Shown one piece after another: positions 26,617-35,358 of a stretch of 64,000 bases of DNA (positions are counted from its first letter, which is position 1; each line of letters begins with the position of its first letter). Origin of the DNA: Martinezella lusitana (GTDB taxonomy: Bacteria; Pseudomonadota; Alphaproteobacteria; Rhizobiales; Rhizobiaceae); NCBI RefSeq assembly GCF_014207095.1, contig NZ_JACHBG010000001.1, positions 124,001 to 188,000 of the forward strand, read 5' to 3'. The notes below the pieces were generated by a model. The model worked only from the letters and a program-made list of their open reading frames with translations. It made no database searches and was not told where the DNA came from. The position numbers were made by a program, and so were the translations under genes.

Positions 26617-27210
26617 ATGTTTGTGACCCCGGCATATGCTGACGAAGCACCGCCGGCCGCCGGAGCGGTGCACACGGAAACGGGTGCGCCGAATGAAGGC
26701 CATCACGGCGGCGTATTCCCGCCGTTCGACCATACGACCTATCCGTCACAGCTGCTTTGGCTGGTGATCACCTTCGTCATCTTCTACGTGGCCATGCAGA
26801 AGATCGTCATCCCGCGTGTTGGCGGCATTCTGGAAAGCCGGCATGACCGGATCGCCCAGGATATCGAGGAAGCTTCGCGTCTGAAGGCCGAAGCCGACGC
26901 TGCCGTCGCGACCTATGAAGCCGATCTGGCTGCAGCTCGCGCCAAGGCGAACACCATCGGTGCCAGCGCCCGCGATGCTGCAAAAGTCAAGGCTGAGGAA
27001 GATCGCAAGGCGATCGAAGCAAGCCTGGCCGAAAAGCTCAAGGCTGCCGAAGCCCGTATCGCAGAGATTAAGGCGAAAGCCTTTGGCGATGTAGGCGCGA
27101 TTGCCGAAGAGACGGCCGGTGCTGTCGTCGAGCAGCTGGTTGGCAATGTCGCCGGCAAAGCCGACGTCGCGTCCGCTGTGGCCGCCGCGTCCGCCAAGCA
27201 GGAGGGTTGA
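26617..27210 (+). CDS. F0F1 ATP synthase subunit b'
   Basis: This 197-residue b-type stator subunit has an extended N-terminus ([22 protein letters not shown]), a single membrane helix (about 48-68) and a long charged, Ala/Glu/Lys-rich coiled coil. Paired with the shorter b subunit encoded just downstream, it forms the heterodimeric peripheral stalk typical of alphaproteobacteria. The ATG at 26617 follows GGAGGTGAGC; a GTG two codons earlier is less likely. It is usually named atpF2 or atpG. Confidence 0.92.
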   Translation: MFVTPAYADEAPPAAGAVHTETGAPNEGHHGGVFPPFDHTTYPSQLLWLVITFVIFYVAMQKIVIPRVGGILESRHDRIAQDIEEASRLKAEADAAVATYEADLAAARAKANTIGASARDAAKVKAEEDRKAIEASLAEKLKAAEARIAEIKAKAFGDVGAIAEETAGAVVEQLVGNVAGKADVASAVAAASAKQEG

Positions 27211-27213
27211 TCG

Positions 27214-27702
27214 ATGTTCGCTTTAGACAATACTTTCTTCGCGTTTGTCGGCCTTCTCATCTTCCTCGCTCTGATCGTTTACCTGAAAGTTCCGGGCATG
27301 ATGGCAAAGTCGCTGGACGACCGCGCCGATCAGATCCGCAACGAACTGGCCGAAGCCAAGCGTCTGCGCGAAGAGGCTCAGCATCTGCTGGCCGAATATC
27401 AGCGCAAGCGTAAGGAAGCCGAAGCAGACGCAGCGAATATCGTTGCCGCTGCCGAGCGCGAAGCCGAGATGCTGACGACGGAAGCCCGGAAGAAGACGGA
27501 GGAATTCGTCGCCAACCGTACGGCTCTGTCCGAGCAGAAGATCAAGCAGGCTGAAGCCGATGCAATGAAGGCGGTTCGCTCCGCTGCCGTTGACCTGGCG
27601 ATTGCCGCCGCTGAAACCGTGCTTGCAAACAAGGCCGGCGGAAGCGTTCAGGCAGGTCTCTTCAATGACGCAGTCAATGAAGTGAAGACCAAACTGAACT
27701 GA
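27214..27702 (+). CDS. atpF: F0F1 ATP synthase subunit b
   Basis: This 162-residue stator subunit has one N-terminal membrane helix (about 5-25: FFAFVGLLIFLALIVYL) and a coiled-coil stalk rich in Glu, Lys and Arg. The ATG at 27214 lies 3 bases after the b' stop, with GGAGGG upstream. Last gene of the F0 operon; the F1 genes are not in this window, as expected for Rhizobiales where F0 and F1 operons are separate. Confidence 0.94.
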   Translation: MFALDNTFFAFVGLLIFLALIVYLKVPGMMAKSLDDRADQIRNELAEAKRLREEAQHLLAEYQRKRKEAEADAANIVAAAEREAEMLTTEARKKTEEFVANRTALSEQKIKQAEADAMKAVRSAAVDLAIAAAETVLANKAGGSVQAGLFNDAVNEVKTKLN

Positions 27703-27724
27703 GCGTGTGAGAGATTGCACTTCG

Positions 27725-27750
27725 AAAACCCCGCCTCGGCGGGGTTTTTT
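27725..27750 (+). terminator. Rho-independent terminator of the F0 operon
   Basis: AAAACCCCGCC, a TC loop, GGCGGGG and TTTTTTG form a compact perfect hairpin with a six-T tail, 22 bases after atpF. Confidence 0.92.
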
Positions 27751-27825
27751 GTTTTCATCTCACTTTCCGCCGTTTGACTAGCGTTACCATGCACGTCTAG
27801 ATCGTTTCACGGGAAGGGGAGGCAG

Positions 27826-28590
27826 ATGCAAACATCGCACGATCAAGGGCCGCTTCGCGATGGCGACACTGTCCTGCGGCAGGCGTGTCCGTGGACGCCG
27901 AACATACACGCTTTATTGGCGGCCTTACCCGAACATGGCTTTACCGCGGCGCCCGCGCCGATCAGCTTTGATGCTGTCTGGGAGAGGGTGAGCTATCTGC
28001 CCGGCGCAACGGGTGATCTCGATAGCAGTCGCGAAATGCGCACCGAAAAGGCCCTGCGATCCGCAGCCTCTCTTCTTCGCCATTATCACGATTGCTCCGC
28101 GCTGCTCCTGCCTTGTCTTGAGAGGGAGCTCGTATGGCAACTATCCTCCAGAGAGCCTGCTGAGATCATCTGTCATGGAGATTTCGCGCCTTACAACGTC
28201 CTTCTGAACGATGGTGAAGTGACTGGTATCATCGACTTTGAGGCCGCTCATCCAGGCCCGCGCTCCTGGGATATCGCCTATGCCATCTACCGGTGGGCAC
28301 CGCTGTCTTCGGATGTTGAGGTGGAAGGCCTGGGCAGGTTGGACGATCAGATTAGGCGTGCACGCATGTTTGTCGATGCGTATGGAATGTCGATTGACGC
28401 CCGCCACCTCATTCCGGAAACCATCGTTGCAAGGCTGGAAGCATTGCTTGCTTTCATGGAGCACGAGGCTTCACGCGGCGTCGAGCGTTATCGCCGGAAC
28501 TTGCAGGATGGTCACGATCGCATCTATCGCCACGACATAGCCTATGTGCTGAAATGGTCTTTGGAGATCACCGCTGGGCTTGTTGATTGA
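27826..28590 (+). CDS. Aminoglycoside phosphotransferase (APH)-family protein
   Basis: This 254-residue kinase-fold protein has HGDFAPYN near residue 122 (catalytic loop with Asp and Asn) and GIIDFEAAHPGP (metal-binding Asp) near 137-148, the two APH/choline kinase motifs. The N-terminal lobe is short and lacks an obvious nucleotide-binding loop, so the protein is smaller than typical APH enzymes. The substrate is unknown and resistance should not be assumed. It stands alone between the F0 terminator and rnhB; the ATG at 27826 follows GGGGAGGCAG. Confidence 0.75.
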   Translation: MQTSHDQGPLRDGDTVLRQACPWTPNIHALLAALPEHGFTAAPAPISFDAVWERVSYLPGATGDLDSSREMRTEKALRSAASLLRHYHDCSALLLPCLERELVWQLSSREPAEIICHGDFAPYNVLLNDGEVTGIIDFEAAHPGPRSWDIAYAIYRWAPLSSDVEVEGLGRLDDQIRRARMFVDAYGMSIDARHLIPETIVARLEALLAFMEHEASRGVERYRRNLQDGHDRIYRHDIAYVLKWSLEITAGLVD

Positions 28591-28612
28591 GGGGTGAACT
28601 ATCTCGGTCGCC

Positions 28613-29293
28613 TCAGACCACGTCTTTCCTCAGCGGGCGGAAGCTCATGCGATGCAGAGGGCAGGGGCCATGCTGTTCGATGCCGGCGCGATGCTGCGCA
28701 GTACCGTAACCGGCATGGGCAGCGAAGCCGTAGGCGGGAAAGACGCTGCCCGCACGCGCCATCATCCGGTCGCGCGTGACCTTGGCGACAATCGAAGCGG
28801 CTGCGATCGAGAAGGAGCGCGCATCGCCCTTGACCACGGCCTTTCCCGGGCAGCTGAGGCCGGCCGGCACATCGAGGCCATCGGTCAGCACATAGCTTGC
28901 CGGCACGGCTAGGCCGCAAATAGCGCGGCGCATCGCATCGAGGCTCGCCTTGCGAATATCTGTAGCATCGATGCGCGTTGCACTTGATGAGGCGATGGAA
29001 ACCGTCGCAGTTGCCAGAATTTCGACAAACAGTCTTTCCCGTCTGGCCGCGGTCAACTGCTTGGAATCATTCAGCCCTTCGGGGATACGTTCGGGATCGA
29101 GAATGACGGCGGCAGCGACGACCGGTCCCGCGAGCGGTCCGCGGCCAACTTCGTCTGCACCGGCAACCGGCCAGTGCCCGGCGCGCCGGGCGATCAGTTC
29201 CAGCTCGAAGGACGGAACGATGGGCCCATCGTCGAAAAGCATGGGAGAATCGGATGATGTGCTACGTGGCATGCGGCGAAGCTCGCACACCAC
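28613..29293 (-). CDS. rnhB: Ribonuclease HII
   Basis: RNase HII cleaves RNA in RNA-DNA hybrids and starts removal of misincorporated ribonucleotides. The catalytic Asp-Glu pair lies in [20 protein letters not shown] (exactly the family signature), a further Asp in VLTDGLDV and another in [15 protein letters not shown] context. The GTG at 29293 is chosen because AGGAG sits 5 bases upstream, giving 226 residues; ATG at 29272 (MPRSTSSDS) is the other candidate. It is oriented toward the phosphotransferase gene with a 22-base convergent gap. Confidence 0.92.
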   Translation of the reverse strand: MVCELRRMPRSTSSDSPMLFDDGPIVPSFELELIARRAGHWPVAGADEVGRGPLAGPVVAAAVILDPERIPEGLNDSKQLTAARRERLFVEILATATVSIASSSATRIDATDIRKASLDAMRRAICGLAVPASYVLTDGLDVPAGLSCPGKAVVKGDARSFSIAAASIVAKVTRDRMMARAGSVFPAYGFAAHAGYGTAQHRAGIEQHGPCPLHRMSFRPLRKDVV

Positions 29294-29378
29294 CCGATCT
29301 CCTGCAAGCCCCCGGTGGATCAGAGCGGCGAACCAGGGGGCTTTTCCGGCGGGTACAGGGACAACCCGCGAGGAAGCA

Positions 29379-30536
29379 TCAGAGCAACGACAATTGCACG
29401 CCGCTGCCGTCGGGCGGCACGAACAGGTCGTCGCGCAATGCGATGTTGCGCCGGGTCAGCTCAAGCCGCCGCGTCGCCATCTCGAAGCGCCGGCTGATCT
29501 GCCAGGCATAGGGTCCGGCGCCCTTCATGCGTTTGCCGAAATCGGCGTCATAATCCTTGCCGCCGCGCATCGAGCGGATCAGCGACATGACGTGGCGATA
29601 ACGATCCGGGTAGTGCTGCAGCAGCCAGTCGCGGAATAGCGGGCTCACCTCCAGCGGCAGCCGCAGAATGACGTAGCTCGCCTCCTGCGCGCCGGCCGCC
29701 TTGCCAGCTTCGAGAATACGTTCGATCTCGTGATCATTGAGGGCCGGGATGATCGGCGCCACCATGACCGAGGTGCGGACGCCGGCTTCGCTCAGCGCCT
29801 GGATCGCCTCCAGCCGGCGTGTTGGCGTGGCTGCACGCGGCTCCATGGTGCGCGCCAGTTTCCGGTCGAGCGTCGTCACTGAGAGACCGACGCGAACTAG
29901 GTTCTTGGCGGCCATCTCCTTCAGAATGTCGATATCGCGCATCACCAGCGCCGACTTGGTGACGATCGCGACCGGATGGTTCGCGCGGTTCAGCACTTCG
30001 AGGATCTGGCGCATGATCCGCCATTCCTTTTCGATCGGCTGGTACGGATCCGTATTGGTGCCAATGGCGATGACCCGAGGCCTATAGCCTGGCTTTGCCA
30101 GCTCGCGTTCCAGAAGCTTGGCTGCGTCTGGCTTGGCAAACAGTTTCGCTTCGAAATCCAGCCCTGCCGATAGGCCCATATAGGCGTGGGTCGGGCGGGC
30201 AAAGCAGTAGATGCAGCCATGCTCGCAGCCGCGATAGGGGTTGATGGAGCGATCGAAGGGGATATCGGGCGATTCATTGCGGGTGATGGCGGTGCGCGGC
30301 TTCTCGACCTGCACCTCTGTCTTGAAGGGCGGGAGCTCTTCCAGCGTCTGCCAGCCGTCGTCGAAGGTCTCGCGCTGCTGCTTCTCGAAGCGGCCGTTCG
30401 GGTTCAGGCCCGCGCCGCGCCCGCGCCGGCGCTCGACGTCGACCCTGAGGCCGGCATCGGCGATCAGAGCGTTGGCAATGTCTGGCGTATTGGCAGGCGC
30501 GAATGCGGCCTGCCCTGCGAGGGACTGCTCGTTCAT
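29379..30536 (-). CDS. PA0069-family radical SAM protein
   Basis: This 385-residue protein has a radical SAM core from about residue 90 with the cluster motif CEHGCIYC (CxxxCxxC) followed by [10 protein letters not shown]. The upstream NPYRG and the downstream [10 protein letters not shown] and [10 protein letters not shown] segments match the PA0069/Rv2578c-like group, which resembles spore photoproduct lyase in outline but has no established reaction. The N-terminus (about 1-45) is variable. Start ATG at 30536. It shares the minus strand with rnhB, 85 bases away, and could be co-transcribed. Confidence 0.85.
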   Translation of the reverse strand: MNEQSLAGQAAFAPANTPDIANALIADAGLRVDVERRRGRGAGLNPNGRFEKQQRETFDDGWQTLEELPPFKTEVQVEKPRTAITRNESPDIPFDRSINPYRGCEHGCIYCFARPTHAYMGLSAGLDFEAKLFAKPDAAKLLERELAKPGYRPRVIAIGTNTDPYQPIEKEWRIMRQILEVLNRANHPVAIVTKSALVMRDIDILKEMAAKNLVRVGLSVTTLDRKLARTMEPRAATPTRRLEAIQALSEAGVRTSVMVAPIIPALNDHEIERILEAGKAAGAQEASYVILRLPLEVSPLFRDWLLQHYPDRYRHVMSLIRSMRGGKDYDADFGKRMKGAGPYAWQISRRFEMATRRLELTRRNIALRDDLFVPPDGSGVQLSLL

Positions 30537-30776
30537 CGGTGGCTCCAGGGCGGTTCATGGCGCTGCATGCCGCGTCTAAGGTGATTAAATTCCTATCCGA
30601 CAAATGAGAACAATGCAAGAACAAAAATGTGAAGTCGCCGTTATCATCCCCGTTCGTTCGAGGCTCCCGATGCGATCGCGAGGAGATTTGGAGCGCGATT
30701 ATCTCGCATTTCTTAAACACTCGGACGCGAGGGTTAGGCGCTGGCAATAAATTGTGCGCCGCTCTATAAATGGGCA

Positions 30777-31295
30777 ATGTTGACAGTCATCATCGAATGC
30801 CAGGATCAGGAACCTGAGCTGGCGCAGACATTGGCAGCCTTGGTGCAGGGGGCGATCGAAGGCCTCGTCTGCGATGTCGTCGTGCTCGATCACGGCTCGC
30901 AGGACGGTACTTCGCGGGTGGCGGATGCTGCAGGCTGCCGTTTCTATTCGCAGTGGGATATTAACGATATATTGCGTTCGGCACGTGGCGAATGGCTGCT
31001 GCTCGTCGAGCCCGGTGCCCGGCCGCAAGCGGGCTGGATAGATGAGATTGCGGAATACGTCTCGCTGAATAAGGTTCCGGCGCGCTTTACGGCATCGCGC
31101 GGTTATCGCCGACCTTTTCTGCAACGCATTGGCCGCGCCAAAGCTCCCTTGGAGCTGGGCTGGCTCTTATCCAAGCCGCAAGCCATTGCAACGGCTAGAA
31201 ATGGCATGCGGCTGGCGGAATTTGCCGAAGGGCAGAAGAGCCGGCGCCTCTCCAGCGAGCTCATCCCGTCCTGGGTAGCGCGCGCCGCTCGCTAG
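30777..31295 (+). CDS. Short family 2-like glycosyltransferase
   Basis: This 172-residue protein has a GT-A fold N-terminus: MLTVIIECQDQEPELAQTL, the VVVLDHGSQDGT motif and GEWLLLVEPGARP in place of the usual DxD segment (the acidic pair is reduced to ExG). It is shorter than typical GT2 enzymes (over 220 residues) and lacks a membrane domain. The weakened DxD makes catalysis doubtful; a carbohydrate-binding or vestigial role is possible. Rhizobial genomes carry similar short proteins. Isolated gene, ATG at 30777. Confidence 0.65.
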   Translation: MLTVIIECQDQEPELAQTLAALVQGAIEGLVCDVVVLDHGSQDGTSRVADAAGCRFYSQWDINDILRSARGEWLLLVEPGARPQAGWIDEIAEYVSLNKVPARFTASRGYRRPFLQRIGRAKAPLELGWLLSKPQAIATARNGMRLAEFAEGQKSRRLSSELIPSWVARAAR

Positions 31296-31424
31296 CCCGA
31301 TTCGCGATTCCATTTGAAAAGCTGCAAATAGCTGCGATAATTCCCCAAGTGGCGGCACCTTTCGCGTGTCGCGTGGGGCGGCCGACCATCATGATGCCGA
31401 TATGCGGCGGAACAGGCTAGCGCA

Positions 31425-31463
31425 GCACTCCTCGTCCGCCGGCATGCCGGCGAAAGGAGGTGC
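31425..31463 (+). promoter_or_regulatory. RNA hairpin burying the ribosome binding site of the 31467 gene
   Basis: The stem has two parts. GCACTCCT (31425-31432) pairs with AGGAGGTGC (31455-31463, one bulged base), and CGCCGG (31437-31442) pairs with CCGGCG (31447-31452) around a CATG loop; a small CGTC/AA internal loop separates them. AGGAGG, six bases before the ATG at 31467, is fully in the stem. The arrangement fits a translational switch such as an RNA thermometer or an occluded leader. Confidence 0.5.
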
Positions 31464-31466
31464 GTT

Positions 31467-31781
31467 ATGAAACGCACGATGCTCACCCGCTTCACGGCGA
31501 TGGCCCTTGTGGCAGCAGCGATCTTTTATCCCGGCTTAGGCGCTTCCCAGGCGATGCTCGCCTGTGCCAAGCGAGTAGATCTCGTCGGCTTTCTCAGCGA
31601 TCACCTCTCCGAGAAGCTCTCGGCCGTCGGCAAGCTCGACACCAGCACGATCCTCGAAGTCTACACCGCCGACAGCGGTAACTGGACACTGATGCTCAGC
31701 GACGTTTCCGGCCGCAGCTGCATTATCCTCAACGGCGAGAGTTGGGAATCAATTCCTGTCTTGCCGGGCCAGAAGACCTGA
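31467..31781 (+). CDS. Small exported protein of unknown function
   Basis: This 104-residue protein starts at ATG 31467, with the in-frame N-terminus MKRTMLTRFTAMALVAAAIF forming a Sec signal; cleavage is likely after GASQA (near 29). The mature part of about 75 residues contains two cysteines (ACAK and GRSCIIL) that could form a disulfide and a C-terminal WESIP segment. It resembles short periplasmic proteins of rhizobia with no assigned role. Its ribosome binding site is enclosed in a strong hairpin, suggesting post-transcriptional control. Monocistronic. Confidence 0.65.
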   Translation: MKRTMLTRFTAMALVAAAIFYPGLGASQAMLACAKRVDLVGFLSDHLSEKLSAVGKLDTSTILEVYTADSGNWTLMLSDVSGRSCIILNGESWESIPVLPGQKT

Positions 31782-31913
31782 TATTCCGAAAGGCATTGTG
31801 ATCGACCAAGGCCTGCAGCGTTTCGCAATCTCTCGGGTTCTCCTGTCGGGCTGTAGGTTTTTGATGTCGCGTGTCGTTTTTGCAAGCCCGCTCGACACCT
31901 TTGCGCGACCTAC

Positions 31914-32471
31914 CTATTTGGAACCGGCACCGCGCTTCAGATGCTCGTCAAGGCGCGGCATAATCTCCACAAAATTGCAGGGCATATGCCGGTAATCGAG
32001 CTGCGCCTTCAGTATGCCGTCCCAAGCATCCTTGCAGGCACCGGGAGAACCCGGCAGCACGAAGATGAAGGTGGCGTTGGCAACGCCGCCTGTTGCCCGC
32101 GACTGGATCGTTGCCGTGCCGATCTTGTCGTAGGAGATGCGGTGGAAGACCTCGGAGAAACCATCCATGCGTTTTTCGAACAGCGGCTCCAGCGCCTCGG
32201 GCGTGACATCGCGGCCGGTAAAGCCCGTGCCGCCGGTGGTGATCACGACATCGACCGCGTCGTCCTTTGTCCAGGCTTCCACCTGCGCGCGGATGCGTTC
32301 CTTGTCGTCGGGCACGATGGCGCGGGCCGCAAGCCTGTGACCGGCGTCAGCGATACGTGCGACCAGCATATCGCCTGACTTGTCGTCGGCGAGCGTGCGC
32401 GTATCAGAGACGGTCAACACAGCGATGCCAACGGGAATGAAGGATCTTTCGTTGATTGAAGCGGCCATCAT
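31914..32471 (-). CDS. moaB: Molybdenum cofactor biosynthesis protein B
   Basis: This 185-residue MoaB/MogA-fold protein starts at ATG 32471, with GGGAGAAGT just before it; a long upstream frame in the ispE region is a shadow. VLTVSDTR, VITTGGTGFTGRDVTPEAL and the PGSPGACKDAWDGI stretch are the molybdopterin-binding signatures. In the family it adenylylates molybdopterin or assists this step. The start overlaps the ispE stop by 4 bases (ATGA), so the two are translationally coupled, although the pathways are unrelated. Confidence 0.93.
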   Translation of the reverse strand: MMAASINERSFIPVGIAVLTVSDTRTLADDKSGDMLVARIADAGHRLAARAIVPDDKERIRAQVEAWTKDDAVDVVITTGGTGFTGRDVTPEALEPLFEKRMDGFSEVFHRISYDKIGTATIQSRATGGVANATFIFVLPGSPGACKDAWDGILKAQLDYRHMPCNFVEIMPRLDEHLKRGAGSK

Positions 32472-33373
32472 ACTTCTCCCGCGATCGTTTCCGTCACCTG
32501 GAAATACCAGTCCGGCCGCTGCCTGTGAAGCGAGGCGGCAGCTTCCGTCGCCTGCGCGAGATCGGCAAAGATGCCGAAGCACGTTGCGCCCGAGCCGGAC
32601 ATGCGCGTCACGATCGGAGACTGGCTTTCGATCAAACCGGACAGCACTGAAATCCCGGCGCAGATCGAGCGCGCCGGCGGTTCCAGATCGTTCCGCAAAG
32701 TCTTGATGGTGTCGATCCACTCGCTTTGTCCCTGCGGCAGCTGCGATGAAAACAAGAGCGGCGGATTATCCTTGCGGGACAATTGGCGGAATACGTCTGG
32801 TGTCGACACGCCGACGAGTGGGTTGCCGAGTACCAAGGAAAAAGAGGGAAACGCCGGCAGCAGCTCAGTTGCCTCACCGATGCCGCGCGCCACCAGCGGC
32901 TGGCTTGCAAGGCACATCGGCACATCGGCGCCGAGCTTCAAGGCGATGGTCTTCATGGTCTCTTGCGGCAGCGAGAGCCGCCACAGCCGCATCAGCCCAC
33001 GCAGCGTCGCAGCAGCATCCGCCGAGCCGCCACCGATACCCGAGGCGATCGGCAGGTTCTTCTCCAGATGGATATGAACTGCAGGGGTTTCGCGGCCGGC
33101 GGCCTGTCGGAGCAGGTCACGCGCCTTGAGCACGAGATTGTCGCCGGCCTCGGCATCCACAGCAAGAAGCGGGCCGAAGCGTCCGGAAAGACTGAATGCG
33201 TCATGCTCGCTTGCACGAAAGCCAAGGCGATCGCCATGGCGCGTGAAACTGACAAGCATATCGAGCAGGTGATAACCGTCGGCGCGGCGGCCGGTGACAT
33301 GCAGCGCAAGATTGATCTTTGCGGGCGCCTCCTCCGTGAGGTCGAAATCGCCCGCTGCCAAGATCGCGTTCAT
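32468..33373 (-). CDS. ispE: 4-diphosphocytidyl-2-C-methyl-D-erythritol kinase
   Basis: This 301-residue GHMP kinase of the MEP (non-mevalonate) isoprenoid pathway phosphorylates CDP-ME at the 2-hydroxyl. Motif 1 is APAKINLALHVTGRR near residues 17-31; the ATP-binding glycine-rich loop is PIASGIGGGSADAAA; motif 3 is RMSGSGATCFGIF. The ATG is at 33373, 8 bases after the TPR-protein stop. The nearby polyprenyl synthase gene uses products of this pathway. Confidence 0.94.
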   Translation of the reverse strand: MNAILAAGDFDLTEEAPAKINLALHVTGRRADGYHLLDMLVSFTRHGDRLGFRASEHDAFSLSGRFGPLLAVDAEAGDNLVLKARDLLRQAAGRETPAVHIHLEKNLPIASGIGGGSADAAATLRGLMRLWRLSLPQETMKTIALKLGADVPMCLASQPLVARGIGEATELLPAFPSFSLVLGNPLVGVSTPDVFRQLSRKDNPPLLFSSQLPQGQSEWIDTIKTLRNDLEPPARSICAGISVLSGLIESQSPIVTRMSGSGATCFGIFADLAQATEAAASLHRQRPDWYFQVTETIAGEV

Positions 33374-33381
33374 GGGAAGTC

Positions 33382-35235
33382 TTATGACTTCTTATCGACC
33401 GGAGCCGGCGCGCTCGAATCCGGAGCCGGCGGCGGTGCTGGATCGGGCTGCTTGCTCTTGTCGACCGTCTTCGGGTCGTTATCGAGGACAGGCAGGCCCT
33501 TCTCGATCTTTTCCTTGATCTTCGGAATGTCGGCTTCTTCCGGCTTCGAAGCGAGAGCGCGGTTCCACTGATAGACCGCCTCCAGCTTGCGGTTGACGCG
33601 CCAGTAAGCGTCGCCGAGGTGATCGTTGATCGTGGGATCACCGGCCTTGAGCTGCGCTGCCCGCTCCAGTTCGTTCACCGAATCGTCGAAACGGCTGAGG
33701 CGGAAATAGGCCCAGCCAAGCGAATCGACGATATAGCCGTCATCCGGCTTCAGCTCGACCGCCTTCTTGATCATGTTCAGACCCTGGTCGAGGTTCATGT
33801 TCATGTCGACCCAGGAATAGCCGAGATAGTTCAGCACCTGCGGCTGATCGGGGTTGAGCTCAAGAGCCTTCTTGAAATTCGGCTCTGCCTCCGGCCACTT
33901 CTTCAGCCGCTCATAGGCAATGCCGCGCTGGAAGAACACGGCCCAGTCGCTGCGCTTCGGCACAGGGCCGATGATCTGCACGGCCTTGTCATAGGTTTCA
34001 GCCATGGCCTGGAAGTCCTTGGCATCGGAAAGGACGCTGCCATAGGCGAGGTAGCTGCGGATATCGTTCGGATCGGAATCGATCAGCGCTTTCAGATGCT
34101 TGCGCGCGTCGTCGATCTTGCCGGCCTGGGCGAGGGCGAGGCCCAGCTGCAGCTCCGAGATGCGGGCCATCGGCGAATTATCGGGCACCTTCTTATAGAA
34201 GGCGATGGCACGATCGGTCTGATCCTGCTTCTCGGCAAGCCCGCCGAGCAGAACCAGCGTGTCGGCAGCATTCGGGTCGAGGGCATTGGCGATCTGCAGG
34301 TAGAGTGAGACGACATCCTCGGCGCCGTCGCGGTTCAGTGCAGCCCCGACGGTGAAGAGCACGGCGGCCGCACCTTCGCTGGCGTTGGTCACCTGCTGGT
34401 CGGGCGTGTCGCCCTTGCTGATGCTGTCGCGCAGCGCATTGAGCGGCGCGTAATTGCTGACGAGATTGTCGCCGACCGAAATCGCATCGAGCGCCTTCTG
34501 CTTGTCGCCAGCCTTGGCTTCGAGGCGTGCAAGCGCCATGACGGCGCGCATGAAGGTGTCCGGGGCCGTCGCGCCGCCCGTCTTGTCGAGGATGGCGTCG
34601 TTCAGGTGCGAGCGAGCGGATTTGATATCGCCGATCGACAGGGCGATGGCGCCTGCATGATAGTTCTTGAAGATGTTGAACCAGTCCGGTCCCTTCATCT
34701 TGTCGACCAACGAGATCGCTTCCTTGCCGCGGCCGGAACCGGCGCGGGCCCATGCGGAGAGCAAGTTAGTCATCATCCGGTCGAGATCGTTCGGACCGCT
34801 ATATTTGAGGATTTCCTGCGCCGACCGATATTCGTGGCGGCGGATGGCGTCCATGCCGCGGACGATCGTGGTGACCCGCTCGACCGAGGGATCGCTCTTC
34901 AGCTCGTTGGCGTATTTTACGCCTTCTTCGAGATTGCCGTTGAGTAGCAGCGAGATCATCAACCGCTGGCGGATTTCCGGATTGCCGGGGTCGATCATCA
35001 GCGCTTTCTTGTAGAGCGCGATAGCAGTGTCATAGTCGTGATCGACATCGGCCGTACGAGCGGCAAGGAATGCACCGGCGAACGTATCGACATTATCCGG
35101 ATCGAAGGCGACAGGAGCGGTGATCTCCGCCTTTGCCGGCTTGTTCTCAGCCCGCGCGACACTCAGGGCGGACACCGAAAGGACCGCTGCCAGGGCGACG
35201 CCCGAGAGGAAACGGATGGCAAGTCTCTGCCGCAT
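33382..35235 (-). CDS. Exported tetratricopeptide-repeat protein
   Basis: This 617-residue protein begins at ATG 35235 (MRQRLAIRFLSGVALAAVL), with GAAAGG upstream; in-frame ATGs at 35250 and 35289 are less suitable. A signal peptide ends near VARAE. The rest is made of TPR units, clearest at about 55-90 and 455-560 (for example WPEAEPNFKKALELNPDQPQ, PDDGYIVDSLGWAYFRL). The C-terminal about 30 residues are Pro/Asp/Ser-rich. Similar proteins are conserved in Rhizobiales and are thought to be periplasmic or outer membrane scaffolds. It lies upstream of ispE and moaB in one apparent transcription unit. Confidence 0.85.
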   Translation of the reverse strand: MRQRLAIRFLSGVALAAVLSVSALSVARAENKPAKAEITAPVAFDPDNVDTFAGAFLAARTADVDHDYDTAIALYKKALMIDPGNPEIRQRLMISLLLNGNLEEGVKYANELKSDPSVERVTTIVRGMDAIRRHEYRSAQEILKYSGPNDLDRMMTNLLSAWARAGSGRGKEAISLVDKMKGPDWFNIFKNYHAGAIALSIGDIKSARSHLNDAILDKTGGATAPDTFMRAVMALARLEAKAGDKQKALDAISVGDNLVSNYAPLNALRDSISKGDTPDQQVTNASEGAAAVLFTVGAALNRDGAEDVVSLYLQIANALDPNAADTLVLLGGLAEKQDQTDRAIAFYKKVPDNSPMARISELQLGLALAQAGKIDDARKHLKALIDSDPNDIRSYLAYGSVLSDAKDFQAMAETYDKAVQIIGPVPKRSDWAVFFQRGIAYERLKKWPEAEPNFKKALELNPDQPQVLNYLGYSWVDMNMNLDQGLNMIKKAVELKPDDGYIVDSLGWAYFRLSRFDDSVNELERAAQLKAGDPTINDHLGDAYWRVNRKLEAVYQWNRALASKPEEADIPKIKEKIEKGLPVLDNDPKTVDKSKQPDPAPPPAPDSSAPAPVDKKS

Positions 35236-35358
35236 TAGAAAGCCTTTCATCGAGGGACGGCCAGCGAAATCGCCGGCGGCATAACGCATTCGTGTCAACT
35301 GATTCACAACAGGATGGCTTTTTTGAAGCGGCCCTGCAACAAATTCAGGCAGCCGCCA

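Noticed and set aside
27826..28590. Antibiotic resistance role for the APH-family protein
   Set aside because: Only the generic kinase motifs are present, the N-terminal lobe is short, and the setting is core genome, so a resistance claim is not supported.
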